NCBI GenBank assembly: GCA_017524385.1
Contig: JAFWSS010000102.1
Coordinates: 1-33,475 of the forward strand
DNA length: 33,475 bases
Reading direction: 5' to 3'
From: Prevotella sp.
GTDB taxonomy: Bacteria; Bacteroidota; Bacteroidia; Bacteroidales; Bacteroidaceae
In this document: piece by piece, positions 25,622-33,475 of the stretch
How positions within the stretch are numbered: position 1 is the stretch's first letter
Layout: each line of letters starts with the position of its first letter
Position numbers and translations under genes: made by a program
The notes under the pieces: model-generated
The model's database searches: none
What the model saw: only the letters and a program-made list of their open reading frames with translations
What the model was told of the DNA's origin: nothing

Positions 25622-26434
25622 TCACCTTATAGTCCTGACGGTGAACTCGGTGACGTTTGACATCACCCGGTTACCCTGTAGGACAGAAATGCAGAAGGTG
25701 GCGTTTCCATCCTTCATCCTACCCGTCTTCACCATGGCAGTGTAGCGTATTCCCTTCCCTGGTGCGAGGTGCTCTACATGGATGGAAGGCGAGATATAGA
25801 GGTTTTTCACTCCAGAAGACTCCACCACGATGGGCTGCAAGTCATAAAGCATCTGGTCGGAATTGTTATATACCTCGAAAATCACCTTGCTCACCTCGTT
25901 GGAGTTGATGTACCCGTCTCTGTTGTCATCGACGAACCTTGGGTTGCGAACCTCAATCTTGTTGTTGACCGAATAGCCAGAACTGATTTCCTCGATGCTG
26001 GAAGCACCTGGTGACATCACCCTTGCGCTTGAAGCAGAGTAGTCGCCTGTATAGTCGGAACCATTGAAGTCGTAGAGCCTGTCATCGCCCGAACCCGTAG
26101 GGTCATAGTAGCCGTAGTCGTCATCATAACGCCTGTCGGGATAGTCCTGCTGACGCTGTCGCTTGTTGCGTTGCACCTGCTCGTAACGCTCATGCACCTC
26201 TCGACGGTTGGCTTCATCATGGGCACTTCCGATGGCAGCTCCCACGACCGCTCCCCCCGCCATTCCGATGATTGTGCCCACGTCGCTCCCCCTTGGTCCA
26301 CCCGAGATACCTCCTATTGCAGAGCCTAGTATGGAGCCGAAATGAGCTCCAGTGAAAGCCCCCGAACCAGTGTATGTGCCGCAGCCCGTGAGCAACAGGG
26401 CCGCGCATGAGATGTAAACAAAAAACCTTTTCAT
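25622..26434 (-). CDS. Glycine-zipper outer-membrane lipoprotein
   Basis: The start chosen is the ATG at 26434 (MKR...), since upstream residues do not look like a signal. The lipobox 'LLLTGC' follows. The glycine-zipper segment 'GSILGSAIGGISG...GTIIGMAGGAVVGAAIGS' at ~30-72 suggests membrane-associated helix packing. It continues with a basic, Gln-rich linker ('EQVQRNKRQRQQD'), an Asp/Tyr-rich acidic stretch, and a C-terminal beta-rich domain ('NKIEVRNPRFVDDNRDGYINSNE...'; its 'DDNRDGYINSNE' resembles an EF-hand-like Ca site). 270 aa. The role may be envelope integrity; unproven. It has its own promoter at 26552-26582. Confidence 0.78.
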   Translation of the reverse strand: MKRFFVYISCAALLLTGCGTYTGSGAFTGAHFGSILGSAIGGISGGPRGSDVGTIIGMAGGAVVGAAIGSAHDEANRREVHERYEQVQRNKRQRQQDYPDRRYDDDYGYYDPTGSGDDRLYDFNGSDYTGDYSASSARVMSPGASSIEEISSGYSVNNKIEVRNPRFVDDNRDGYINSNEVSKVIFEVYNNSDQMLYDLQPIVVESSGVKNLYISPSIHVEHLAPGKGIRYTAMVKTGRMKDGNATFCISVLQGNRVMSNVTEFTVRTIR

Positions 26435-26551
26435 TTTCTTATCCAATTGAAGTCGTGCAAATATAATGTTTTTTTTCGACATGGAAGCGTGGAATTCTAC
26501 TTTTCCGGCTATTTCTTCATCCCGTTATCAGAAGCCACCTCTTCACGTTGG

Positions 26552-26582
26552 CAAAAGTAAACATATCCGATGTCATCTCAAA
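26552..26582 (-). promoter_or_regulatory. Promoter of the glycine-zipper lipoprotein
   Basis: Minus strand TTTG (26579-26582), 19-nt spacer, TACTTTTG (26552-26559). The leader is about 110 nt. Confidence 0.7.
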
Positions 26583-26620
26583 TGGAAAATCCCCAAAAGA
26601 AGATAGGGAAAACCCTACAC

Positions 26621-26655
26621 AAAAATCCCCTGGCCGACGTTGCAGCCAGGGGATT
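26621..26655 (-). terminator. Terminator of the ribosomal operon
   Basis: 11-bp stem AATCCCCTGGC (26624-26634) with GCCAGGGGATT (26645-26655). On the minus strand it is followed by a run of T. It ends the operon after rplQ. Confidence 0.8.
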
Positions 26656-26682
26656 CTATCATAATACGCAACAAACTGCTTT

Positions 26683-27162
26683 TTATTCAGCTGTTTCCTC
26701 TTTCACGGGAGCAGCAGCATCAGCCTGGGCTGTTTCAGCTCCAGAAGACTTGCGACGGCTACGACGAGTCTTCTTTCCAGTCTTGGCGACCTTTGCCATG
26801 TTCTCGTCGAAATCGACAAGTTCGATGAAGCAAGTCTGAGCAGCATCACCTTGACGGTAACCGAGTTTGATGATGCGTGTGTATCCACCGGGACGGTCGG
26901 CAATTTTCTCAGCCACGGGCCCGTAGAGTTCCTTCAGGGCCTCTTTGTTCTGGAGATAGCTGAAGACGACACGACGTGAGTGTGTAGAGTCGTCCTTTGC
27001 ACGGTTGATCAGCGGCTCGGCATACTTTTTCAAGGCCTTTGCCTTAGCGAGAGTCGTAGTGATTCTTTTGTGCATGATCAGCGAAATGGTCATGTTAGCA
27101 AGCATGGCATTGCGATGGTCAGCAGTACGACCCAAATGGTTGAATTTCTTATTATGTCTCAT
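26683..27162 (-). CDS. rplQ: 50S ribosomal protein L17
   Basis: The 159-aa protein has the L17 core: '[24 protein letters not shown]', '[23 protein letters not shown]' and '[23 protein letters not shown]'. It carries an extended C-terminal tail of Lys/Arg then Ala/Glu, as is usual in Bacteroidota. Last gene of the operon, 9 nt after rpoA. Confidence 0.98.
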   Translation of the reverse strand: MRHNKKFNHLGRTADHRNAMLANMTISLIMHKRITTTLAKAKALKKYAEPLINRAKDDSTHSRRVVFSYLQNKEALKELYGPVAEKIADRPGGYTRIIKLGYRQGDAAQTCFIELVDFDENMAKVAKTGKKTRRSRRKSSGAETAQADAAAPVKEETAE

Positions 27163-27171
27163 TTCTCGTTT

Positions 27172-28161
27172 TTACTTTTCAATTTTGTACTTTGAAATAT
27201 CGGTTCCAAACGAAAGATTCAGACTCTCGAGCAAATCATCAAGCTCAGAGAGCGATTTCTTACCGAAGTTGCGGAACTTGAGCAGGTCGGTCTTGTTGAA
27301 CTGCACCAAGTCGCCAAGAGTTTCCACGTCAGCAGCTTTGAGACAGTTGAGAGCGCGGACGCTAAGGTTCATCTCGACAAGTTTGGTCTTGAGGAGTTGA
27401 CGCATGTGAAGGACTTCCTCATCAAACTCCTGGTTCTCAGTAGTGTCACGTGTTTCGAGCGTGATTTTCTCATCAGAGAAGAGCATGAAGTGATGAATGA
27501 GGATTTTGGCAGCCTCTTTCAAGGCATCCTTCGGGTGAATGGAACCATCCGTAGACACCTCGAGTACGAGTTTGTCGTAGTCGGTTTTTTGCTCGACCCT
27601 GTAAGGCTCGACAGTGTACTTCACGTTACGGATTGGGGTGTAGATAGAATCGATTGGAATTACGTTGACATCGGTGCAGAATCCGCGGTTCTCATCAGCA
27701 GGAACGTATCCACGCCCCTTGTTGATGGTAATGTCGAGTTGCATCGACGCTTTGACATCTAAATGACAAATCACCAAATCAGGGTTTAACACTTCAAATC
27801 CAGTCAGATACTTGGTTATATCACCAGCCTTGAATTCTGTGGAATTCTCCACGGTGATACTAACTTTCTCGTTCTCGAATTCTTCTACTAATTGCTTGAA
27901 CCTCACTTGTTTGAGATTCAAGATAATGTTGGTGACATCCTCCTTTACTCCAGGAACAGACGAGAACTCATGCTCAACACCACCAATTTTGATAGTGTTG
28001 ATGGCGAAGCCCTCGAGCGAGGAGAGAAGAATTCGCCTGAGAGCGTTACCGATGGTTACGCCAAAGCCAGGCTCCAGAGGACGGAATTCGAACTTACCGA
28101 ACTTATCGTTCGCCTCCAACATTACGACTTTGTCGGGTTTTTGAAATGCTAATATCGCCAT
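27172..28161 (-). CDS. rpoA: RNA polymerase subunit alpha
   Basis: The start is the ATG at 28161 ('[12 protein letters not shown]'); the longer frame upstream is not used because 329 aa fits the family. Alpha-NTD assembles polymerase ('[20 protein letters not shown]'). The C-terminal domain ('[20 protein letters not shown]') contacts DNA and activators. Lies between rpsD and rplQ as in the alpha operon. Confidence 0.98.
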   Translation of the reverse strand: MAILAFQKPDKVVMLEANDKFGKFEFRPLEPGFGVTIGNALRRILLSSLEGFAINTIKIGGVEHEFSSVPGVKEDVTNIILNLKQVRFKQLVEEFENEKVSITVENSTEFKAGDITKYLTGFEVLNPDLVICHLDVKASMQLDITINKGRGYVPADENRGFCTDVNVIPIDSIYTPIRNVKYTVEPYRVEQKTDYDKLVLEVSTDGSIHPKDALKEAAKILIHHFMLFSDEKITLETRDTTENQEFDEEVLHMRQLLKTKLVEMNLSVRALNCLKAADVETLGDLVQFNKTDLLKFRNFGKKSLSELDDLLESLNLSFGTDISKYKIEK

Positions 28162-28171
28162 TAATGATTGT

Positions 28172-28777
28172 TTATTTAGAGTACAACTCAACGATTAACT
28201 GCTCCTTGATTTGCTCAGGAATATCAGCGCGCTCTGGTTTGTGCAGGAACTTTCCACTCTTAGAAGCTTCGTCCCATTCCATCCAGGGATATTTACTATG
28301 GTTGAACCCTGCAAGACAGTCTTGAATCACCTCAAGCGACTTAGACTTCTCGCGCACGCCCACCACTTGACCGGGCTTAACAGAGTAAGACGGGATGTTG
28401 ACAACATTCCCATCGACCACAATGTGCTTGTGGCTTACGAGTTGGCGTGCAGCAGCGCGAGTTGGTGCTATTCCGAGACGGAAGACAACATTGTCGAGCC
28501 TGCTCTCAAGGTTTTGAAGCAGCACCTCGCCTGTGATGCCTTCGGCTTTAGCAGCCTTCTCGAACATGTTTCTGAACTGGCGCTCAAGCACCCCATAAGT
28601 GTACTTGGCTTTTTGCTTCTCTGCCAACATGACAGCATACTCCGACTGCTTGCGTCTTCTGTTGTTGCCATGCTGTCCTGGAGGGAAGTTTCTCCTGGAC
28701 AAAACTTTGTCGGCGCCGAAGATCGGTTCTCCGAAGCGGCGCGCAATTTTTGATTTCGGTCCTATGTATCTTGCCAT
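28172..28777 (-). CDS. rpsD: 30S ribosomal protein S4
   Basis: 201 aa; '[20 protein letters not shown]' opening, and S4 RNA-binding domain '[20 protein letters not shown]...[12 protein letters not shown]'. Primary 16S rRNA-binding protein. Length normal. The 76 nt to rpsK hold no other feature I can see. Confidence 0.98.
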   Translation of the reverse strand: MARYIGPKSKIARRFGEPIFGADKVLSRRNFPPGQHGNNRRRKQSEYAVMLAEKQKAKYTYGVLERQFRNMFEKAAKAEGITGEVLLQNLESRLDNVVFRLGIAPTRAAARQLVSHKHIVVDGNVVNIPSYSVKPGQVVGVREKSKSLEVIQDCLAGFNHSKYPWMEWDEASKSGKFLHKPERADIPEQIKEQLIVELYSK

Positions 28778-28853
28778 ACTGTAAAAAATATTGCTATGTT
28801 TCTTATTGCACGAAGGTAGTGCCTCTCCGGCATTCCCCCGTGCTTATGTTTGA

Positions 28854-29243
28854 TTATACGCGACGGCGTTTTGGCGGCCGGCATCCGTTGTGAGGCAGTG
28901 GTGTGACGTCGATGATTTCGGTTACCTCGATGCCAGCTCCATGTATGGCCCTGATGGCCGACTCACGTCCGTTTCCCGGTCCCTTGACATATGCCTTGAC
29001 TTTTCTCAAGCCGAGGTCATAAGCCACCTTGGCGCAATCCTCAGCAGCCATCTGTGCTGCGTAGGGAGTGTTCTTTTTCGATCCTCGGAATCCCATTTTT
29101 CCAGCCGAAGACCATGAGATGACCTGACCCTCGCTGTTGGCCAGAGTCACGATGATGTTATTGAATGAACTGTGGACATGCAATTGTCCAAGAGCATCCA
29201 CCTTGACATTTCTTTTTTTCGAAGTGACTGTTTTCTTTGCCAT
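28854..29243 (-). CDS. rpsK: 30S ribosomal protein S11
   Basis: 129 aa with the S11 core '[20 protein letters not shown]' and '[20 protein letters not shown]', and the C-terminal '[20 protein letters not shown]'. Platform protein near the mRNA exit. Between rpsM and rpsD as expected. Confidence 0.98.
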   Translation of the reverse strand: MAKKTVTSKKRNVKVDALGQLHVHSSFNNIIVTLANSEGQVISWSSAGKMGFRGSKKNTPYAAQMAAEDCAKVAYDLGLRKVKAYVKGPGNGRESAIRAIHGAGIEVTEIIDVTPLPHNGCRPPKRRRV

Positions 29244-29267
29244 AGTAGTGTAAAACTTAGTTCTTGA

Positions 29268-29648
29268 TTACTTGGTAGCCTTTTTCTTGTTAGCGACAGT
29301 CTTCTTCTTTCCCTTTCGGGTGCGGGCGTTGTTCTTAGTGCTCTGTCCGCGTACCGGAAGACCGTTACGATGCCTTACGCCCCTATAGCAGCCGATGTCC
29401 ATGAGACGCTTGATGTTCATTTGGATTTCCGACCTGAGGTCGCCTTCCACCTTGTACTCAGCTCCGATAATCTCGCGGATTTTGGCAGCTTGGTCGTCAG
29501 ACCATTCGTTGACCTTTAGTCCACGGTCCACTCCCGCCTTGTCCAATATCTTTGCTGAACTACTTCGACCTATTCCGTAGATATAGGTCAATGCGATTTC
29601 GCCACGCTTGTTTTGGGGCAAATCTACTCCAACAATTCTTATTGCCAT
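29268..29648 (-). CDS. rpsM: 30S ribosomal protein S13
   Basis: 126 aa from the ATG at 29648 ('[20 protein letters not shown]'); '[20 protein letters not shown]' and '[20 protein letters not shown]' are characteristic. The upstream Met (29690) is rejected because it leads through sequence unlike S13. Head protein touching P-site tRNA. Confidence 0.97.
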   Translation of the reverse strand: MAIRIVGVDLPQNKRGEIALTYIYGIGRSSSAKILDKAGVDRGLKVNEWSDDQAAKIREIIGAEYKVEGDLRSEIQMNIKRLMDIGCYRGVRHRNGLPVRGQSTKNNARTRKGKKKTVANKKKATK

Positions 29649-29709
29649 GTTTGAAATTAAAATTAATGAATGTTTTTTCTTAGTGGGCACTCACTGCCCT
29701 TTTTTACGC

Positions 29710-29826
29710 TCAACCCTGACGAAGTTTGTATTTTGGGTTCTTCTTGTTGATGACAAAAAGACGTCCCTTCCTACGCACGATTTTGCATTCAGGGGTGCGC
29801 TTCTTCAATGATGCTCTTGTCTTCAT
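29710..29826 (-). CDS. rpmJ: 50S ribosomal protein L36
   Basis: 38 aa: '[20 protein letters not shown]', then '[18 protein letters not shown]'. Too short to stand out as an open frame but unmistakable by sequence and by position between infA and rpsM. It keeps one Cys (residue 14), so it is a zinc-less-type variant of L36 as is usual in this phylum. Confidence 0.95.
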   Translation of the reverse strand: MKTRASLKKRTPECKIVRRKGRLFVINKKNPKYKLRQG

Positions 29827-29835
29827 AACTGATAA

Positions 29836-30054
29836 TTATTTGTATCTAAACACTATCCTGCCTTTAGTCAGGTCATAAGGGCTCATCTCGACCTTCACCT
29901 TGTCGCCAGGCAAGATTTTGATGTAGTGCATTCTCATCTTGCCCGAGATGTGGGCAGTGATGGGACACCCATTCTCTAACTCGACACGGAACATCGCATT
30001 GGAGAGAGCCTCCACGATGGTACCGTCTTGCTCAATTGCGGCTTGCTTTGCCAT
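29836..30054 (-). CDS. infA: Translation initiation factor IF-1
   Basis: 72 aa, an OB-fold protein binding the ribosomal A site: '[20 protein letters not shown]', '[20 protein letters not shown]' and '[20 protein letters not shown]'. Starts 3 nt after the map stop. Confidence 0.98.
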   Translation of the reverse strand: MAKQAAIEQDGTIVEALSNAMFRVELENGCPITAHISGKMRMHYIKILPGDKVKVEMSPYDLTKGRIVFRYK

Positions 30055-30057
30055 AAT

Positions 30058-30858
30058 CTAACTAATTTTTCCTACTATTGATTCTATTTCCTCGAAAGAT
30101 GATAATATTTCCGACTTACCGCGACGAATGGCGATGGTATGCTCGAAGTGTGCAGCCGGTCGGTGGTCGCGAGTGAGCACCGACCATTTGTCAGGTGCGA
30201 GCACCACAGCCTTGTCGCCCATGGTGACCATCGGCTCTATGGCGATGCACATACCCGCTTTGAGCAGCGGTCCGTTGCCACGCCGTCCGTAGTTTGGAAC
30301 CATCGGGTCCTCGTGCATCTTTCTCCCGATGCCATGGCCGGTGAGTTCCCTTACGATGCCGTAGCCTCGCTCCTCGCAGTAGTCCTGCACAGTCGAACCG
30401 ATGTCTCCCACGTGATGCCCCGCCACAGCGACGTCGATGGCCTTGTAAAGTGACTCATACGTTGTGGCGAGCAACCTTCTAACCTCAGGACTCACCTCCC
30501 CAACGCAGAACGTGTAGCACGAGTCTCCGTTGAAGCCCTCGAGCAGCGTTCCACAGTCGATGGAGATGATGTCACCCTCATGCAGCACCGTCTTAGCATT
30601 GGGTACGCCATGTACGACGACATCATTCACCGACGTGCAGATATTTGCTGGGAAAGGACCTCCATAGGGGTTTGGGAACCCCTTGAAAGTCGGTGTTGCC
30701 CCATTGTCGCGGATGAACTCTCCAGCTATCTTGTCAAGTTGGAGAGTTGAGACACCCGGTTTGATATGTCGAGCGAGTTCGGCGAGCGTAAGGCCAACAA
30801 GCCTGTTGGCCCGCCTCATCAGCTCGATTTCATCTTCCGTCTTGAGAAATATACTCAT
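30058..30858 (-). CDS. map: Methionine aminopeptidase, type I
   Basis: 266 aa. Removes the initiator Met from nascent proteins. The metal ligands of the pita-bread fold are all readable: Asp101 ('SIDCGT'), Asp112 ('NGDSCYTF'), His175 ('TGHGIG'), Glu208 ('IEPM') and Glu239 ('FEHTIAI'); His83 ('VVHGVP') is the substrate-site His. Follows secY as in many Bacteroidota spc operons. Confidence 0.97.
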   Translation of the reverse strand: MSIFLKTEDEIELMRRANRLVGLTLAELARHIKPGVSTLQLDKIAGEFIRDNGATPTFKGFPNPYGGPFPANICTSVNDVVVHGVPNAKTVLHEGDIISIDCGTLLEGFNGDSCYTFCVGEVSPEVRRLLATTYESLYKAIDVAVAGHHVGDIGSTVQDYCEERGYGIVRELTGHGIGRKMHEDPMVPNYGRRGNGPLLKAGMCIAIEPMVTMGDKAVVLAPDKWSVLTRDHRPAAHFEHTIAIRRGKSEILSSFEEIESIVGKIS

Positions 30859-30867
30859 TGCAGGGCA

Positions 30868-32208
30868 TCAATATGCCGAAGTTCCAACGTTGCCACGTGT
30901 GCGTCCGGAATTGAGCAATCCGTCGTAATGGCGCATCATCAGATGGCTCTGAATCTGCTGCAGCGTATCAATCACCACACCGACGAGAATCAGCAGCGAA
31001 GTACCGCCGAAGAACTGTGCGAATCCCTGAGGCACTCCCAAAAGGCTTGCAAAGGCCGGCATGACAGCGATGAACGCTATGAAGAGCGAACCAGGCAGAG
31101 TGATGCGCGACATGATCGTGTCGATGTAATCGGCAGTGGGTTTACCTGGCTTAATACCCGGAATGAACCCGTTGTTTCTCTTCATATCCTCAGCCATCTG
31201 TGTGGGATTGAGAGTGATGGCCGTGTAGAAATAGGTGAACGCGATGATGAGAATCGCGAAAACCACATTATAGAGCAAGCTGGTGTGGTCAAGGAGCGAG
31301 TGCATCACAGAGTTGGTGCTGTCGGTGGTATACTGCACGAGAGCGAGCGGTATGAACATCAGCGCCTGAGCGAAGATGATAGGCATCACGTTGGCAGCAA
31401 ACAACTTCAATGGAATGTACTGTCGGGCCCCACCATAGGTTTTGTTGCCTTGTACACGGCGGGCGTACTCCACCGGCACCTTTCGCACAGCCTGTGTCAA
31501 GAGAATCGAAGCACAAACCACGGCAAACAGGATCAACAGCTCAATGATGAGCATGATGACACCACCCCCCTGTGTTTCGGTGAAACGATTGGTGACTTCC
31601 TGCGCGAACGCACTCGGCAGGCGTGCGATGATACCGATCATGATGATGAGCGAAATGCCATTGCCCACGCCCCTGTCGGTGATGCGTTCACCGAGCCAAA
31701 GGATGAACATGCTGCCAGCCGCCAAGATGAAGAGCCCTGTCCACATGAACCACGTCCATGAGATGGAAGGGTTCAATGCAGTTTGCGACTGCACCTTGAG
31801 GTTGATGAGGTATGAAGGAGCTTGGAAGAGCAAGATGGCCACCGTGAGAATACGAGTGTACCACATGATCTTCTTCCTTCCACTTTCACCTTCGCGCTGC
31901 ATTTTCTGGAAATAAGGCACAGCGACAGCGAGCAACTGCATCACGATGGAGGCAGAGATGTATGGCATGATTCCCAGCGCGAACATAGACGCGTTGGAGA
32001 AAGCACCACCGGAGAACATGTCGAGGAGCGACATCAAACCGCCCTGGGTCTGTTCCTGCAGTTGTCCCAACTTTTCCGGATCAATGCCAGGGAGCACGAC
32101 AAACGAACCAAAGCGATAAATCGCAGTGAACAGGATGGTGATACCGATGCGCTTGCGCAAGTCCTCCACCTTCCAAATGTTCTTCAGTGTCTCGATAAAC
32201 TTTTTCAT
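30868..32208 (-). CDS. secY: Protein translocase subunit SecY
   Basis: 446 aa, ten membrane segments, the channel of the Sec translocon. 'IGITILFTAIYRFGSFVVLPG' (TM1), 'GIMPYISASIVMQLLAVAVP' (TM2), and 'ERITDRGVGNGISLIIMIGI' are diagnostic. Length and order in the operon are normal. It exports the many signal-peptide proteins found in this window. Confidence 0.98.
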   Translation of the reverse strand: MKKFIETLKNIWKVEDLRKRIGITILFTAIYRFGSFVVLPGIDPEKLGQLQEQTQGGLMSLLDMFSGGAFSNASMFALGIMPYISASIVMQLLAVAVPYFQKMQREGESGRKKIMWYTRILTVAILLFQAPSYLINLKVQSQTALNPSISWTWFMWTGLFILAAGSMFILWLGERITDRGVGNGISLIIMIGIIARLPSAFAQEVTNRFTETQGGGVIMLIIELLILFAVVCASILLTQAVRKVPVEYARRVQGNKTYGGARQYIPLKLFAANVMPIIFAQALMFIPLALVQYTTDSTNSVMHSLLDHTSLLYNVVFAILIIAFTYFYTAITLNPTQMAEDMKRNNGFIPGIKPGKPTADYIDTIMSRITLPGSLFIAFIAVMPAFASLLGVPQGFAQFFGGTSLLILVGVVIDTLQQIQSHLMMRHYDGLLNSGRTRGNVGTSAY

Positions 32209-32212
32209 TTAC

Positions 32213-32656
32213 TTAGATTATAGTTGTTTTACCACCAACTGCGAGGATGGCAGCCTCAGCAGTTTTCGAGAAGGCATGAGCCACCACTTCGAGAGGTGTG
32301 GTGAGCTCTCCCATGCCAAGGATTTTGATGAGTTCCTTGCCATTGGTGAGGCCGGCAGCCTTGAGTTCCTCAACTCCGACTTTCGTCAGTCCCTTGTCAG
32401 CAAGCTTCTGTAGCGTTGAGAGGTTGACTGCGAAATACTCCTTATGGTTGATGTTCTTGAATCCGGCCTTCGGGACACGGCGTTGGAGTGGCATCTGGCC
32501 ACCCTCGAAGCCAACCTTCCTTTTGTAACCAGAGCGCGACTTTGCGCCTTTGTGGCCACGTGTGGATGTACCACCCAGACCAGAACCGGTGCCACGACCA
32601 ATGCGACGACGGGAGTGAGTGGATCCGGGAGCGGGTTTCAATGTATGTAATTTCAT
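32213..32656 (-). CDS. rplO: 50S ribosomal protein L15
   Basis: 147 aa; 'MKLHTLKPAPGSTHSRRRIG', 'GRGTGSGLGGTSTRGHKGAK', and 'GFEGGQMPLQRRVPKAGF' are the family signature. Located just upstream of secY. Confidence 0.98.
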   Translation of the reverse strand: MKLHTLKPAPGSTHSRRRIGRGTGSGLGGTSTRGHKGAKSRSGYKRKVGFEGGQMPLQRRVPKAGFKNINHKEYFAVNLSTLQKLADKGLTKVGVEELKAAGLTNGKELIKILGMGELTTPLEVVAHAFSKTAEAAILAVGGKTTII

Positions 32657-32685
32657 AAATCCTACGCTTTAAAATGTCTGTTTGA

Positions 32686-32862
32686 TTATTCTACTATGGT
32701 CACCAGGTGCTGCACCTTGCGTATCATACCGCGTACGGAAGGATTGTCCTCCTTCTCGACCACTTGCGAGATCTTGCGAAGGCCAAGAGCCTCAAGAGTG
32801 CGCTTTTGGTCTGCGGGGTAACCGATTTTGCTCTTAATCTGCTTGATTTTGATTGTAGCCAT
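32686..32862 (-). CDS. rpmD: 50S ribosomal protein L30
   Basis: 58 aa: '[20 protein letters not shown]', '[20 protein letters not shown]', '[18 protein letters not shown]'. 'KIKSxIG...TLxALGL' is the family pattern. Overlooked by length filters but clear by position between rpsE and rplO. Confidence 0.96.
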   Translation of the reverse strand: MATIKIKQIKSKIGYPADQKRTLEALGLRKISQVVEKEDNPSVRGMIRKVQHLVTIVE

Positions 32863-32874
32863 ATCACATCCTCC

Positions 32875-33387
32875 TTATCCTCTAAATACTTTTTGCATTG
32901 AAATGCCACGGTCGCCAGCGACAGTGTATGCATCACGCATCTCGCAGAGAGCCTTGATGGTGGCCTTCACGAGGTTGTGCGGGTTAGAAGAGCCCTTCGA
33001 CTTAGCCAGGACGTCAGTGATGCCGGCACTTTCGAGGACTGCGCGCATGGCACCACCAGCCACCATCCCTGTACCAGGAGCAGCAGGCTTTAGGAACACC
33101 TTTGCACCTCCGAAAGCAACTTCCATCTCATGAGGAATCGTACCTTTGAGCACGGGAACTTTCACAAGGTTCTTCTTGGCAGCCTCGACTCCTTTAGCTA
33201 TAGCAGAAGTCACTTCACCAGCTTTGCCCAGTCCCCATCCGATGACGCCGTTTCCGTCGCCCACAACGACGATGGCAGCGAACGTGAATGTACGACCACC
33301 TTTAGTCACCTTTGTGACGCGGTTGATAGCCACGAGGCGGTCCTTCAACTCAGAATCACTATTGATTTTTACTCTATTGATTGCCAT
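32875..33387 (-). CDS. rpsE: 30S ribosomal protein S5
   Basis: 170 aa with '[20 protein letters not shown]', '[20 protein letters not shown]', and '[20 protein letters not shown]'. Involved in decoding fidelity. Follows rplR and precedes rpmD. Confidence 0.98.
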   Translation of the reverse strand: MAINRVKINSDSELKDRLVAINRVTKVTKGGRTFTFAAIVVVGDGNGVIGWGLGKAGEVTSAIAKGVEAAKKNLVKVPVLKGTIPHEMEVAFGGAKVFLKPAAPGTGMVAGGAMRAVLESAGITDVLAKSKGSSNPHNLVKATIKALCEMRDAYTVAGDRGISMQKVFRG

Positions 33388-33393
33388 GATCGT

Positions 33394-33475
33394 TTAAAAA
33401 TTAAGTCCACCTTTACGGGCTGCGTCAGCCAGTTGCTTCACTCTTCCGTGATACAGATAACCATTACGGTCGAAC
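33394..33475 (-). CDS. rplR: 50S ribosomal protein L18 (C-terminal end only)
   Basis: The last 26 residues ('FDRNGYLYHGRVKQLADAAR', 'KGGLNF') up to TAA at 33394-33396; the rest lies beyond the window. Upstream neighbour of rpsE. Confidence 0.93.
   Translation of the reverse strand, partial: FDRNGYLYHGRVKQLADAARKGGLNF

Overview
The window looks like a chromosomal segment of a Bacteroidota bacterium, most likely Prevotella or a close relative (Segatella-like). Four things point there: promoters of the TTTG-N19/20-TAnnTTTG type; a metK / DUF4271 / hemD / rnpA / yidD / tyrS cluster; a BspA-type leucine-rich-repeat lipoprotein; and secreted proteins ending in the tail 'I/YxLQGxx...GIYIxxGKK'. Species assignment is inference, because no rRNA is present.

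Layout. (1) 1-590: a truncated, apparently frameshifted TonB-C-terminal-like secreted protein on the minus strand with two promoter-like sites, then a terminator and tRNA-Gln (TTG). (2) 733-5909, minus strand: a housekeeping run, metK -> DUF4271 membrane protein -> hemD -> rnpA -> yidD, then tyrS, which is bracketed by two arrays of the same 9-bp CTAGA repeat. (3) 6014-7117: an exported trypsin-like serine protease. It is followed by about 1 kb without genes, built of a 7-bp array, an A-B-A...B-A set of 113- and 68-bp GC-palindrome repeats, a hairpin and a 13-bp array. (4) 8159-9910, minus strand: an ECF-like sigma factor overlapping a protein that appears to combine an anti-sigma-like N-terminus, a C39-like cysteine protease fold, a RyR domain and a zinc ribbon. 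This is the most intriguing pair in the window. (5) 10010-16703, plus strand: a tightly overlapping glycan-degrading operon of GH43 arabinanase, GH35 (TTG start) and GH2, which suggests attack on arabinan or arabinogalactan side chains of pectin. (6) 16739-22537: an 11-bp array, a decapitated copy of a small acidic gene with its terminator, a 1634-residue secreted protein with a CBM-like module, and the intact small gene (63 aa) with its terminator. (7) 22540-26582: a repeat array, the LRR lipoprotein, a RidA-family protein and a glycine-zipper lipoprotein. (8) 26621-33475, minus strand: the distal spc/alpha ribosomal operon, rplR(partial)-rpsE-rpmD-rplO-secY-map-infA-rpmJ-rpsM-rpsK-rpsD-rpoA-rplQ, ending at a strong terminator.

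How it fits together. The ribosomal and metK clusters are conserved core. The accessory part (6-26 kb) is dominated by exported proteins that act on host or plant polymers or on the cell surface. A recurring feature is that many gene ends are occupied by short degenerate tandem arrays, each with its own unit (7, 9, 11, 13 or about 20 bp), close to terminators.
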